Positions 1 through 11,800 are shown, counted from the first letter of the stretch. The stretch is 64,000 nt of DNA from Jacaranda mimosifolia (GCA_018894105.1 CM032123.1:25211744-25275743), one strand, 5' to 3'. Notes: generated by a model from the letters alone, not told the origin. Translations and numbers: made by a program.

Positions 1-652
1 GGCATAAACTTCACATATGAACTTGTTGTATGGGAAGGTTTGACATCAAATAGTAGAGTATTGTAAGATGCATTGACCACACGTACATAAAGTCCCTACT
101 AGTATGTTATGTTTAACTATATAAGTTCTTATAGGTCGTTCTGCATTATGTTTGTATTGTATTAATGTAATTTTTTTCTACTTTGTTTTATATTTTAATG
201 AAATTACTACCTATGCGATTGTAGTTACATAAACTACGAGGGTTTTCTCACTTCATATCGTGGAACAAGGTACCACCTCGATGAATAGCATAATGGATCT
301 TTGGCACCACAAAATAGATGTGAATATTTTAACATGAAGAATTATGAGGTGCGTAATGCCATTGAAAGGGCTTTTGTATTATTAAAGGGTCGACAGGCTA
401 TCTTGAGGAGCACTACCTACTACCTAATCAAGGTGTAGAACATGATAATTCTAGTTTGTGCGCTAATGCACAATTTTGTTCGGACACAAATGAAAGTGTA
501 TTCATTAAAGGTAAATTAAATATTGAATGGTCTTGAGCATCTTGATGAGATGGACGGAGAGAACATTGAAACCATTGGGAGCTCATCTCAATGGAATAAT
601 TGATGGGATAACTTGGCTAGTTAGATGTTTAAGGAATGGCGTACGAGGTAAC
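1..652 (+). pseudogene. PIF/Harbinger transposase, C-terminal remnant (DDE_Tnp_4 type)
   Basis: This is the decayed 3' part of a PIF/Harbinger DDE transposase; its 5' part lies outside the window. In frame from base 4 it reads NFTYELVVWEG...SRVL*DA, matching the family's FtYVlpGWEGSahDsrVL block. A probable intron or noncoding stretch follows to about 216. From 217 come DCSYINYEGFL and YRGTRYHL (family pattern DaGY.N..GFLaPYRG.RYH), then NMKNYEVRNAIERAF, LLKGRQAILRS and ALMHNF, the family's RNxIERxFG...LRS...CCxLHNFI region. It ends in a W-N..WDNLA..MFKEW segment like the family C-terminus. Several in-frame stops (for example after RVL, after YHLDE and after LIKV) show it is dead. The downstream Myb/SANT-like ORF at 1040-2160 is the expected partner gene of this superfamily. 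Identity is from motifs only. Confidence 0.78.
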
Positions 653-1039
653 ATTCATTATAATATTCACCAGTCATAATTATAAAAAGTAATATGACAG
701 TATCCATATGAATTATGAGATGTAGCATGAATGTTCCGAAGAATGCTGTTGTGCCTTTGTATTTTATATTTGGTCCTATGAAAGATAGAGTCATGTGTGT
801 GCTATGTTGATTATGTTTGCTTGTTGTATTGTGTCATGTTTAGAATGCAATTGTTGGAATTGATATATTCTTTATAAGATTCATGATTGTTAATGCATAA
901 AATATTTTAAATTTGATCCTGTATAATTATTTACACAAAATTGATAGAAAAATGTGTAGTAAATTTAATTTGGTGTAGTCATTAACATTTAGCACTATAT
1001 ATGTATTGGCTATTTCTTTTTTTGCATCAGATGATGGCG
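653..1039. other. Spacer between the Harbinger transposase and ORF1 remnants
   Basis: AT-rich sequence without a convincing reading frame. It separates two genes that normally sit in one PIF/Harbinger element, so it is probably intergenic DNA of that element. Confidence 0.4.
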
Positions 1040-2160
1040 GAGTTAAGATTTTATGCTTGATCTAGCAATAGGTCTACTAAAGGCCTTTCAGCTCCAAGTC
1101 ATTTTTAGACCTACTAGGAAAAGGCTGCTTTAGTTGCTGCTCTGAAGGATTTGGACAACAAGTTGCCAAAGAGGCTGCTTTAGTTACTACTTTAAAAGAT
1201 TTACTGGTAACAAGTTGGCAATGTGATGGCTCCTTCAAGGGTGGATACAAGGCAAGGCTAGAATTAATGATGGTGGAGAAGTTTCCAAGCAGTGGCATAA
1301 TTGTTAAGCATATAAAGTCAAAGCTGCAAGCTCAAAAGAAAACATATTTTCTTCTTTTAGGTGTCATAAGTGCTTCTGGTGGATGTGGTGCTAGTATTAA
1401 TTCCACGACACACACGATAACCATTAGGGATGAAATGGTTTGGTCTGAGTAGGTTAAGATACATTAAACTAATGTACCTTTTATGTTCTGTTGTATATGA
1501 TCTGTCAGTTTTTGTAATATGCATTTATGCTTGTCATATCTAATGTATTTAAGTTTTGACAAGGTTATTTATAATATTTTTGAAGGTACACCCTAAAGTG
1601 GTAAAACTTAAAGGAAAACCACTTCCATAGTTCGATAGTTGGGTTGAGATTCTTTTAAATGATAGGGCAATTAGGCCTGGATTAATTGATGTTGGGAATA
1701 TCGTTCACGAGTTATTCAGTGGCAAACTTAGTGAAAAGAATAGGGACAAAGATGTGGATAATGATTGATACGTTGCATTTGGCATGGTTGATGATGAGTC
1801 GATGTCAATTAGATCATATTTTTCATCAATTTTAAAGGAAAAATCAGTCTCTTTGGGCAAGCGAAAGGTTAGAGACCTTAAGCATAATGCATTTGAATCT
1901 ATAATGGTTATATGGATGGGAGACACAAAGTTTGCTCTTGGAAATCTAGCCAACAAGCTTCTTCAGCCAGCAACGCTACAGCCCGATACTGATTTATCTA
2001 TGAGGACAACTTTATTTGATACAGTTACCATCATCCCAGATCTTACATTAGACGATCAAATTTCTGCTACCATCACCTCACACATAACAAGCCAGATATG
2101 GAAGCTTTGGGGGGATGCCACTAGAGGTTAGAGCTCAATTTGTATGGTTGTCACTATCTA
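1040..2160 (+). pseudogene. Harbinger ORF1-like Myb/SANT-like protein, pseudogene
   Basis: Remnant of the accessory DNA-binding protein (Myb/SANT-like, PF12776 type) that PIF/Harbinger elements encode beside the transposase. From about 1210 the frame reads SWQCDGSFKGGYKARLELMM then EKFPSSGI, close to the family pattern DNGTFKPGYLxxLExMMxxKxPGxxI. At 1452 the motif ends SE*VK where the family has W-V-K, that is TGG to TAG. A likely intron runs from about 1459 (GTTAAG) to 1585 (AG). The second part (1586-1768) reads VHPKVVKLKGKPLP*FDSWVE, matching the usual HP..K.LR.KPFP.yD. A third part (1784-2131) carries a charged linker and a C-terminal region with IPDLTLDDQ, equivalent to IxGLTxxQR. At least three stops break the frame. 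Confidence 0.68.
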
Positions 2161-2164
2161 GTAA

Positions 2165-3480
2165 ATTGCGTTAATAGGTTTTCAAAGTTTATTAAAGTAG
2201 CAATGAACAAGTGGATGATGTATAACATTTTTCAAACTAATTAAACTAGCTATACATTTTTTGCAACTATAACTTCATGGAAATATGGTTGGCTAGCACC
2301 ATAGTTAGTGGCATTGTGGCGTTGTTGTCAATGTCCATGTTTTGTAACTTTTGTCGGGATGTATGGTGAATTATCTATTAACTGGTAGGAATATATTGTT
2401 CTGGACTTGCTTTAATGTCATTTGTTGTCATTTCATTGCATAGTTTTATTCATTCTTAATTATGCACTAGGATCTCAACTTTGTGAAGAGTTTATATATG
2501 ATAATGTAGAATGGTATGCATAAGCAGTAGTTTAAGCTCCTTCTGGCAGTTTATTTCACTCTGTGTTGTTGTTGGCCATTACTGGAGTAATAAGATGTGC
2601 CACTTTTTATTATGCTACAATTAGTTTTTAGCCATTAATGGAGCAATAGATGGGACTTTTGGTACAAAATAAATTGTGCAATGTTCTAGTTACATATGCT
2701 ATTTTTAAATTCTGATTAGAAGCAGCCTGATACAGTTGAGACATATGTAGCAGCAATAAAATGTTGTTGTTGTAGCAATCTGTTTTTGCTAGACTTATTT
2801 AAGAATGAGTTGTCTTCTTGCAGTTATAGAAATCAAAATTTTGAGTTTTTTTAGCATCCTCGTATCGTATGTGTCTATATGAGGTTGTGGAAATGCATTC
2901 CAATATATATGTTCTGATGGAATATGTTGAGTCTTATCAATAGTATGAATATATTGTGGAAAAAAGCAAGTTACATTAGGAGGGAAGCCCCAAAATTCTT
3001 TTAGTAGGTAGCATCATGCTCTCAATGTAGACTTCTAAAGGCCTTGGTCTGGAAAATTTGATTGAATGATCTTTTTATTCAAATTTAATACGTATGATCT
3101 TGTCATAGTAAATGATATGGCTTTAGGATCAAAAAAATGAGTGAAGACATTTCCAATATGATCTTTTATACAACTTTAATAGGTATGATCTTGACTGTGT
3201 GGTTTTTGTATGCATCTTCTGGATTTAGGATCAAAAAGAAAATTCAACTTTAGCACAATTAGCCCACACTATGTTTTTAATCTTACTTGCATTTCAATTC
3301 AGAAATTAATTCAATTCACTATGCTAATTTATGTTATTTTCTAGATGATATTTCTCATTTTATTGCATTTAGGACATGCTCCATTTTTTTCATTATTGTG
3401 GAATCGAATGCAAATAGATTTATGTTCCCATGATCTAAGGTTATTTTCAATTAAAAATGTCAAAATTATCTGTTCCCGTG
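2165..3480. other. AT-rich intergenic sequence with a short tandem duplication
   Basis: I see no gene here. Two degenerate copies of a roughly 93-base unit ending in TTTAGGATCAAAAA lie at about 3062-3141 and 3155-3240. The right end of the Harbinger element is probably in the first few hundred bases, but I could not find its terminal repeat. Confidence 0.4.
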
Positions 3481-3489
3481 ATGAGGCAG

Positions 3490-4110
3490 ATATTGAGAGA
3501 AATTTCTCCTCGCATGGATGGGGACGAGGTTCAAAATTGACCCCCGATTGCTAAACGGGGTAGGGACAGGGATCATAGTCCCCGTCACTGTGGATACCCG
3601 CTACCCGTTAAAAATTAATTTATTTATTAATTAATATTATGTATTTTTAAAGTAATATCAAAATATATGTGAGTGTTAAAATAATTTTTTCTTCTAATAA
3701 ACTACATATATTTTTGTAAGCACCACATTAAATGGAGAATTTTTTTGGAAGAATTGTGAAACACTATTGATATTTATATTTATGTATTTTACATCTTTTA
3801 ATATTTTTATTGTAATACATAATTAAATTTGGTGTGTTATATATGATAATTTTTTTAACTTTGAAAGTCATTTAAATTATTGAAAAACTTTATGAATTTT
3901 AGAATTAATTTTTTATTTATAAATTTTTCTGTAAATTTTGTCAAAACCCGTGGATATCGTGGGTACCCATTTCCCCACGGGGAAATGGGGATGGGTACCC
4001 GTCGTGGAGATGGGGATGGATATGGGAAGCATTTGGCTTCGTGGGTGTAGGAAAGAAGAGGTAGTCCCCACGCTGGCCCTAGCCCGCCCCGTTGAAGCCT
4101 CTATTTTCAA
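3490..4110. mobile_element. GC-rich inverted-repeat remnant (CCCCGT/ACGGGG blocks)
   Basis: Two GC-rich blocks, about 3520-3612 and 3945-4095, flank roughly 330 bases of very AT-rich DNA. Both are built from short runs such as GGGGATGGGGA, CCCCGTCACTG, GGGTACCC and ACGGGG in mixed orientation, typical of small hAT-like elements with GC-rich subterminal repeats. I found no clean target-site duplication, so limits and superfamily are tentative. The apparent frames on both strands here are by-products of the repeat. Confidence 0.45.
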
Positions 4111-4257
4111 TTCTTTGAAATTGTAATTTGAAACCTGGTTGATAGCATTATGTGCACAACAGTAAGAAATAATGGTTTTGAACTTGTTGCTGAAATAGTA
4201 ACAAGATTTGGGAGCAAAATTGATCGAGGCTCTATAGTAACTAAATCCAAGTAACAT

Positions 4258-5117
4258 AACTATATTTGAGGAAATTAGCGTGATATAAATTTACTTATAA
4301 TGAGATTTCAGTAGTAAGAACATTCAGGCCATAGATCAAATGTTTAATGCTAAGGATATACCAAATACAAAATGACAATATTACCATAATGAACATGACA
4401 AGTAACGCCTAACACATGATAATAACTGAAACACAACACACCACGTACAAAATTACAATATCTCCATAATAGAGATGATAAGTAATGCCTAACACATGAC
4501 ATACCAATTATAAAACTAACAAACCACAAATCCCATTGCACCATCTATATTCAATCTTACTAATTCGCATGTTTGTTAGGAGTGTTTGAGCATAACGTAT
4601 GAGAGCTTGCTAGACTAACACTTGATGATATAAGGTGGAGGAATCTAAATAATTCATGGTCATCTTTTTTAGTCGACAATTGCCATATAATTCACTTGGA
4701 TCACACGAAAGGGGAGTATTAGTTAAAAGAGAAGTAATCTTGATTGAATCTTGACTAGCATCATCATGGCCATAAACCTTGCCCAAGTTGTTCCAGAAAA
4801 AGGTTGACAAAGGTTTATTTTTAGGTGGTGCATTCATTTGTTATAACACGACTTGATTGTTCTACCCCTGTTGGTTAGAATGGTTACTCATGTCTGAAAT
4901 CTGGATAATTTTTGGCTTGCCATAGGAGTCAGGAGATTTTGGTTCTCCAAATATCTCACACATCTTACTCCAAAAATCTTCCCCATTTTTCATACAAGCT
5001 GTGGTGATTCAGTATTTCTACAAAAAAGTGTTGAAATTAGAAATATTAGTATGAAATATGTGAAACTAATTATAGCCCACTAATACCATGACATAAATTA
5101 AGTAAATGAGTTATCAC
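4258..5117. other. Intergenic; short tandem duplication and an unassigned minus-strand frame
   Basis: A unit of about 82 bases is duplicated at about 4363-4500, each copy ending in TAACACATGA. On the minus strand 4837-4610 is open for 75 codons and the upstream frame to about 5010 is coding-like with two stops; it begins near FWSKMCEIFGE. I do not recognise the protein. It may be a decayed gene or transposon fragment, or chance. Confidence 0.25.
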
Positions 5118-5424
5118 AATATTTACGGGCTAAATGCACAATACCCCTTGTGTAATTCAAAATTGCCACCAAACTCCTTGTGTTAAAAATGAAATTTGTT
5201 TAGCACCTTGTGTTTCAGAAAAATTGGTTCACTCGCCCCAACAACACTATTCTGTGAGAAAAAAATGTGAAAAGATAGAATTGCCCTTTTGGGGGAAAAA
5301 AAGTGCCACGAAACCCCCTTTGGCATATTTTAAATTATATACTCAATAGTATTAAGTAATAAGCATATCTAAAATAATTTAATTATTTTTTTAACATTAA
5401 AAATAAATTAAAAATTAAAAACCC

Positions 5425-5755
5425 TAAACCTTAGAATTGTTTTGAAGAAACATAAGTAAACCTATTCTCATTTTCTCTCCAAAACTTTTATTTTTCAAAA
5501 TATACATATATATATATATAGACATCATATATTTTTATTATTATTCTAACACTAAAAAAATCACTCAATTCCATTTTGATCCCAAAAACCTAACAAAAAA
5601 ATATTGATTTGACTGCTACAGTAAAAAATATATCCCCCCAAAATATAAACAAACATACAAAATACAATTTTCACATTCTCCAATAATTCATTCTCCCAAA
5701 ACACATAATAAAATCACACAAAAAACATAACCAAATATTCCCATAGATTTTTAAG
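5425..5755. mobile_element. Truncated Tourist-like MITE (GGGAATGTTTGGTTAT family)
   Basis: This segment matches the inner and right parts of the copies at 17661 and 37092: the same order of TGATTTGA.TG.TACAGTAAAAAAT, CCCAAAATATAAACAAACAT and a final ATAACCAAATATTCCC. The first few dozen bases of the family are missing or too diverged to recognise. Confidence 0.5.
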
Positions 5756-5859
5756 TCTTTTAATTTTTAATCTATTTTTAAGTTTTACCTAAGAAATTAA
5801 ATTTATAAATAGGTCTAAAATAATTTAATTCAATTTAAATAAATTTATCTATTAATTTA

Positions 5860-5868
<9 letters not shown>

Positions 5869-5935
<67 letters not shown>
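5869..5935. repeat. Palindromic microsatellite (AAT)n then (ATT)n
   Basis: About ten AAT units run directly into about twelve ATT units. The two arms are complementary and could form one long hairpin or cruciform. Confidence 0.9.
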
Positions 5936-5939
<4 letters not shown>

Positions 5940-5964
5940 AAAAAGAATATATATACATATATAT

Positions 5965-6150
5965 AATTACCACTACTGCCGAGGCCGCCGCTCAAGCCAG
6001 CCCTTCCCTCAAACCACCCATGCTCAAGCAGCTCAAGTCTGCCATGGCAGATCTGCCATGGCCAGATGTGCTGGCTACAGCCGCCATGGCCATGGCAGCT
6101 GGGGGTGAGGTGTGGAGGGGTAGGGGATGGCCGTTGGGGGTAGTGTGTAT
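5965..6150. other. GC-rich island inside the MULE, possible captured fragment
   Basis: This stretch is much richer in G and C than the surrounding AT-rich element. It contains repeated GCCATGGC/CCATGG palindromes and alanine/proline-type codon runs. A short frame opens at 6020 but runs into (TA)n sequence. Composition and location suggest DNA captured from elsewhere, as in Pack-MULEs; I cannot name a source gene. Confidence 0.35.
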
Positions 6151-6261
6151 ATATATTTATATTTATAATATATATATGTATTTAATATATATGTATTCAT
6201 ATATTATATTATATTATATTATATACATATTTATATTTATATATTATATATACATATTATA

Positions 6262-6540
6262 GGGGGAAAATACGCATAACCCCCATGCGAAATTCAAAAT
6301 TGCCACAAAACCCCTTCTGTAAACTTCTGATTAAAAAAGGGCCAACTAAATCCCGAAGAACATTATAGACAACTCACAGTCAAAATTGTTATCCTACATG
6401 CAGTCACAGTGCGTGACCCCCATCTGGGGGTATGGTGGCAATTTTGACAAAATATAGGGTACTAATTAGACTTTTTTTTTCACACAGGGGGTTTGTGGCA
6501 ATTTCGAATTTCACAGGGGGGGTTATGCATATTTTCCCCC
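6262..6540. mobile_element. Short MITE-like inverted repeat sharing the right end of the MULE
   Basis: The left terminus GGGGGAAAATACGCATAACC is nearly identical to the reverse complement of the right end (GGGGGAAAATATGCATAACC), and both continue into GAAATTC.AAATTGCCACAAA. It is either a separate deletion derivative inserted at the right end of the larger element or the product of rearrangement. I see no separate target duplication at its left edge. Confidence 0.6.
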
Positions 6541-6549
6541 AATATTTAC

Positions 6550-7929
6550 CATGGTCACATAATCACAAATATAGTCATAAGCTATTATATTATTGTTTAC
6601 AGCATCATAGGTGATGGGATTAAGCAAAATAAGGAAACCAGACACCTTGTGTCTATGTTGCAGCCTCTTGAATAGGATGTTTGCCTCTTTTATATGTGAA
6701 TCTAGTACAAACTTATAGTTGATGGAGTCAATTAACGACTGATTGCAATGGTATTTAAGTAAGTGATAGTTTTCCCATCTTCATAGGCAAACTCGGCAAG
6801 CTGCAAGATGAACTCTTTTGTCATATTCATAAACCTGTGGTATTATGTAAAAGATATCATATTGGCTACGTGGATTTCTTAGAGCCATAGATATAAGGTG
6901 GATTAACAAAATGGTTCAACAAATGAATGTATACATGAAGCTGAAATGTTGGTTTGTTGTAAAAGGTGGCTTGCATAGCAGATATTTTGTTTATGGATAG
7001 TAGTATATATAGGATTAAAAATATTTATGAATGAATTTCTATAAATTAACTAAAATCAATTTGAATCGGTGAATTATATTTGCAAGATTTGATCAGAATG
7101 AATTGCCACACAATGCAAGCATAATTTGATTGTCATACATTGTCAAGCTTACTGTTTAAAAGATGGAGCCTTGCTTTTTTTAAACTGGTATGCAAGGACA
7201 AGTCATTCAATGCATTGAAGCTGTAGAAATGGATAGATTACAATTTCAAATCTTACTCAATTGCCTACACTATAGGATACCACTTGTTTAAAAATTTGAA
7301 TGCATAAATACGTCTTGATAATAATCTTCTTTCTTGTCCAAGTTGCCATGCAACTTTTTCATTTTGTACAGGATTTTTGTTTATACAAAAATAGTGCACA
7401 TTAATATGTTGAACAAAACTTCAACATGTCTCATGGCAATCAAGAAAGCAAGATTTTTTTTTATCTTTTATTCAATATCCATTTTTGTCACATTTGTTTG
7501 TCTATTCAACAACTATTTTCATCTATGACAACTTGCTATGCTCTTGCTTGTTGCTGCCATTCTTTTGTTGGTTGACCAATTTTTAAGAAGTTTAGTCATG
7601 AGAGACACATTAGTAACTCTTTTTGCTCTCTAGCTTTATGTTTATATATTTGTATATATTATAAGAATTTGTCCTTTATTTCATCAATTTTTAATTTTGG
7701 TGAAAATATGTAATACATGAGATGCCAACTAATTAAGATCATGCTAAGATTTCCTTCTAGATTAAATTCCACCACATTCATGACAAATAAATTTATATAT
7801 ATGAATAATTACATTGCTTAAATGCAAAAAAATACTCATTAACGGAAAATCAAATAATGAATTATATTCAAATGGTAGGTAATATTACAAATCATGCATG
7901 TACTACGTCAACTTCAATATGGTATCATT
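6550..7929. other. AT-rich intergenic sequence, no gene recognised
   Basis: No convincing gene. A minus-strand reading from about 6850 to 6560 is coding-like with stops and contains RLQHRHKVSGFLILLNP, but I do not recognise it. Short plus-strand frames near 7334 are low-complexity hydrophobic and probably chance. Confidence 0.3.
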
Positions 7930-8392
7930 TTAAATACCAAATGCCTTCCAAGTACCAAATCCTGTCAAAATATTCAAAATTATGGCAACAACAATGATAC
8001 CATAGAGGGCATAGGTGACGAGCATGAATGAAGCTTTGTAACCAACACTAGAAACATGCAATGGTTCGACTTCAAAATCATGCACTCTATGTGTTGACAA
8101 ACTTACATTTGAACTTTTGTATTGGTAAGGTGAATGGACATCATAATACTCTAATGATGAATTACTGCATACACCTATTAACTACTTTGAGTTGAATGAT
8201 GCACTAACCAACCAGAGCCTTCTTCATGGGTACCAAAGTTAATATTGGGAGGGTGCCAAGGCACGCCATGGTACTTATCCAACAAGATAAAGTAACCATA
8301 GCGATCGATTTCCTTTGAACATTTGTAAAATCACCTCCTGGGGTTTTTATTGGTTCGGGACTGTTGAAGGACCATTGGACCACCATCACTCT
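7930..8392 (-). pseudogene. Broken GRF-type zinc-finger fragment with possible C-terminal membrane exon
   Basis: Read from 8392 downward, one frame gives SRTNKNPRR*FYKCS followed by DRYGYFILLDKY. This matches the plant GRF zinc-finger pattern (SWT..NPGRRFY.C...CGYF.W.D), with the second arginine changed to a stop. After a possible short intron, an exon from 8164 to 7930 (preceded by an AG at 8166-8165) is open for 77 codons. It has a hydrophobic stretch ASFMLVTYALYGIIVVAIIL near the C-terminus and ends GTWKAFGI-stop. Small plant GRF proteins often carry a C-terminal membrane anchor, so the two pieces could belong together; that link is inference. Another frame of the first piece (8389-8204) is also open but has no recognisable motif. 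Confidence 0.4.
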
Positions 8393-8399
8393 GCTACAT

Positions 8400-9210
8400 G
8401 CAAATAAATAATTATTTTGTCAAAAAATACATTAATATAAAGAAAAACTTGAGTTATGCTACATGAATCACTCATCTGAGTTGGATTAGAATAAGTATAT
8501 GATATTGGATAATCACACACACCTCTCACTTCTTTAGATTATGAATCAAAATAGATTTAAACTTAAAAACCTATATGTAATATGTAGAAAAATTAATGCA
8601 AAGAATTGATGTAAAATTTCAGACATAACCAATGAATAAATAGATTATCTTCATACATTAATTACCAAGATCCTCGCAAACAGTTTATCTACATACCTTA
8701 ATTACAAAGATCCTCACAGAAGCAAGAAATAAGCATATTCTTTTCAAACTCAATTTCCTCTTCTCAAATGAAAGGTAATACCATATGGGAGAAAGTTTCA
8801 CTTCAACTAAGCATTTAGTGCTCTGACCATTTACTAACATCCAAAATTTAAAATCTAAAAAATTGAGGGCAATAACAAAATTTAACAAAATAGTGTTGAA
8901 CAATCTATTGAATCAAACAAGGATAGAAGATTAATGTTACTATAATCTCAATCTCAAACTCTTATTTCAACCAAGTATATTAATCTATTCAAAATGCCCC
9001 TAATCTTATCGAGCTAAAATTAGGTGTGATTACTCTATTGCTCGTATCAAACACTACTATGTATAATGAGGAGTAAGATGTTATTGTTTGCAACTGATAC
9101 AAGATAGAATCTGATGGTCATAATCAAGATAAAGTATTTTTTTTTTTAACTTGCCACATTTTGATAAAGAATATTATAGGCCTTTTTTGTTATAAGCTTT
9201 TTAGGAATTA
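8400..9210. other. AT-rich intergenic sequence
   Basis: I see nothing recognisable here. A 72-codon minus-strand frame (8903-8685) lies in AT-rich sequence and has no motif. The AGTTTATCTACATACCTTAATTAC-like stretch near 8681 partly repeats 8640-8670. Confidence 0.3.
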
Positions 9211-9717
9211 CGAGTGTGTTTGGTTATGTTTGGGGGAAAGAAAATTCTTCCCCCAAAATATTCCCAAACATCTACCAAAATTTTTTCCCAAAATACTTTC
9301 GAAACATTTCCAAAATATCCCTAATATTTTTAATTACTTTAACAAAATATCCCCAACCATCATCTTCAATATCATTATGTAACTAATGATTACAATGATA
9401 TTTTTAAATTATATCCAATCATCATATTTACAAACATATACATTTTAAATTATTTTATATATATATAATTCTAACTTCTCCCCACTAACTAGGCGAAAAA
9501 GCAATAGGTTTGATATCAACAGTAAGAAATGTCCACTCCCAAAATATAAATAAACATGCAAAAACTCTTCAAAATATGTTCTAACTATTCCAAAAACATA
9601 AATAAAAATCCATTACGTTTCTCAATACCACTTTCACATTCCTCAATCCCGCTCCAAAAATTCATTTCATCAAAACATATAACAAAAACATCCACAAAAC
9701 ATAGCCAAACATTTACC
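9211..9717. mobile_element. Tourist-like MITE (GTTTGGTTATGTTT family)
   Basis: The left end reads CGAGTGTGTTTGGTTATGTT and the right end, reversed, GGTAAATGTTTGGCTATGTT. The interior has the family blocks (ATAGGTTTGATATCAACAGTAAGAAATG, AAAATATAAATAAACATG) also seen at 17661 and 37092. It lies next to TTA on the left and TAA on the right, compatible with a diverged TWA target duplication. Such short, gene-free, TWA-flanked elements are mobilised by PIF/Harbinger transposases. Confidence 0.6.
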
Positions 9718-9830
9718 TAAAATTCTTAAAATTTTGTTCAAATAAATTATTAATCTAGTTTTGATTATTTCTTTTAATTTTGTTTGCAAAGGTCTTGCGC
9801 ATGTTAAAACTTTCACAATATATATCTATT

Positions 9831-10171
9831 TGATATGACTAAAAATGGACATAACAATATCTTGGTAAATTGACTAAATTTATAAATCAATCTTAAAATT
9901 AATTAACTGAGTAAATGGGTCAACAAGCCCAAAGACAAGCCAAGCCCATCAAGAGAGTAGAATAACCCTAATGGGACTAAGTCCATCAAGACTAAACTCT
10001 ATAAATATCAAGTCTCAGAGAAAAAACATGACACTAAAAATCATTTGCAAAATTTCCCATAGTGGAAAAACTATAGAGAAAAGCATGTGTCTCTACGTGC
10101 ATATTTGAGAAAACGAATTGACCATCTATTATTTTTCAAAAAGGACTTTGCTCTATTCCCGTACAACATCA
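9831..10171 (+). repeat. 5' LTR of the 9.8-15.4 kb Tat-like derivative
   Basis: Direct repeat of 15029-15364. It contains a TATA-like CTATAAATATC at about 10000-10010, matched by TTATAAATACC in the downstream copy, so that region probably holds the LTR promoter. Confidence 0.65.
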
Positions 10172-10181
10172 TTTTAACACT

Positions 10182-11800
10182 GTGTATGGGAAACTCAAAG
10201 GAAGAAGAAGGGACGCTGAGGATGCAGAAAGCATCTGGAGTCCACCCTTTCAACTCTTAAGTGGCGATGTCATTCAAAGATGTGGAGCAATACCAGTCAC
10301 AGACACCTGCACAAGCAATGTCAAAACCACCCCCAGTGCATTCATCTCCCCAAGAGAAACACCTACGAACCAGGCATCACCCTCGAAAACCTATGAAGTT
10401 GCTGACTCTAGAGTTACTAACAAATATGCTAGAAAGTGTTATTACTTGAGTCTTAATCAATTCAACTACTCAGTGTATGGAAGAATTACTACAACATTAT
10501 TGACGCGGGAACAGGGGGCTTCGCCCTCTCCAAAGTTGACTACCCAAAGAATCAAAGCTGAGTGAAACTTCTCCTCACTTTCTTCATTCCAACGCAAGGC
10601 TTTCCAACCCTACCCCTAGGACAACCATTTCAACTTGATGCCTACTGCGGTCGAGTGGTGGACTCAGGTGCCTATACTTCCTAAATGACATTAAGGACAT
10701 ATCTCTATTCACAGCAGTCACTTTGATGAAAGAACACAAACCAATTAATTAAAACCGTAGCCAAAGCAAAAAGTCAAGGGGCATAGGCATGACCAACCCA
10801 AGGTATGTGCTGCCTATATCCAGTCATCATTCAACAAATAGAGATTCTATGCAAAGCCCTATGATGTGGTTATGTTGTATATCCTCCTCAAAAGACGATG
10901 AAAGGGTAGGAAAGTAGAAGTCAGATAAATGGTGTCATTTTCACCAGCATTATCGAATACTACTGAGCAGTGCAGACTCTTGAATGATGAAATCAAGAGG
11001 TGGATCTAGTCAGGACATTTTGAAGAGTACATAATGCAATAGTTAAATAGTCTTGTAAATGCTCCCAAGATGAGGAAATATGAAACTGACTAGTTGTCCA
11101 TCCCTCAACAAACACCAAAGGCCTGCCAATTACTACTGTGCAAATGATAGAGGCGATATTCTCACTACCAGGATGCTTTTGTCACTCTCCAAACAACTTA
11201 ACAAGATGAGTGGCGCTACCACCAAGAAGGGAACAATGCTGAAGCCAATGTACGTATGAGCTTCAACTACCAACCCTACCGAAGGGAAAATCAATAATCA
11301 ACACCCGTTGAAAGAGAAAGTATTGAAGAACCCAAGGTCTTTAGACACACTGGGACTTAAGAAAGGTGGCCCTATTGTATTTTCAAAGAAGCTACAATTA
11401 CAGAAAGATACGAAGAAGAGAAACTATTAGGCGATGGTTCCTCAAGATACTAGTAAATATAGAGTGATAGACTTAAGAGACAGCTTAGAGTGGAAGCAAG
11501 CTATGAACACTAAAGCCAAATAGGCAACACGTCATTACATGCCCTTTACAGTCAATATAATAGAAATACTGCAAGCGGTCATATTCCAATGCTTGATTAC
11601 ATACCCCCAATGAATGTTGAAAGACCAAGGAAGTGCAGATTATCAAGATACTGCAACTTCCATAATCTCAGTGAGCATACCATAGAACAATGTCGAAGCT
11701 TGAAAGACTAAATTGAAGTACTAATCCAATGATGACACTTTACTGAATACGTGAACAAATAAAAGAACTTCTTTGGAGAACAATCTTGTGGTGGAGAAAA
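10182..11800 (+). pseudogene. gag remnant of the Tat-like derivative
   Basis: The first frame opens at 10182 just after the primer-site relic and runs 127 codons; it has no clear motif. The recognisable part is near 11620-11760: NVERPRKCRLSRYCNFH then LSEHTIEQCRSLKD*IE. This matches the Tat gag knuckle region YCrFH...GHdT..C.qLr.eIE.LI..G. Stops and frame changes are frequent, so no gag protein can be made. The pol genes that should follow are absent. Confidence 0.5.

Larger units (their letters stand above)
5127..6540. mobile_element. Nonautonomous MULE-type element with 9-bp target duplication
   Basis: The element is bounded by a perfect 9-base direct repeat AATATTTAC at 5118-5126 and 6541-6549, the duplication length typical of Mutator-like elements. 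The ends are inverted copies about 60 bases long: the left starts GGGCTAAATGCACAATACCC and the reverse complement of the right starts GGGGGAAAATATGCATAACC; both then share AATTC.AAATTGCCAC.AAAC. No transposase frame is present. Inside are a truncated Tourist-like MITE (5425-5755), a palindromic AAT/ATT microsatellite, a GC-rich island (5965-6150) and, from 6262, a second left-type terminus. The last feature means 6262-6540 alone also resembles a 279-base MITE. Confidence 0.8.

Noticed and set aside
3913..4257. 114-codon minus-strand frame with a GC-rich C-terminal half
   Set aside because: It overlaps the GC-rich inverted-repeat remnant and an opposite frame of similar style; no protein motif.
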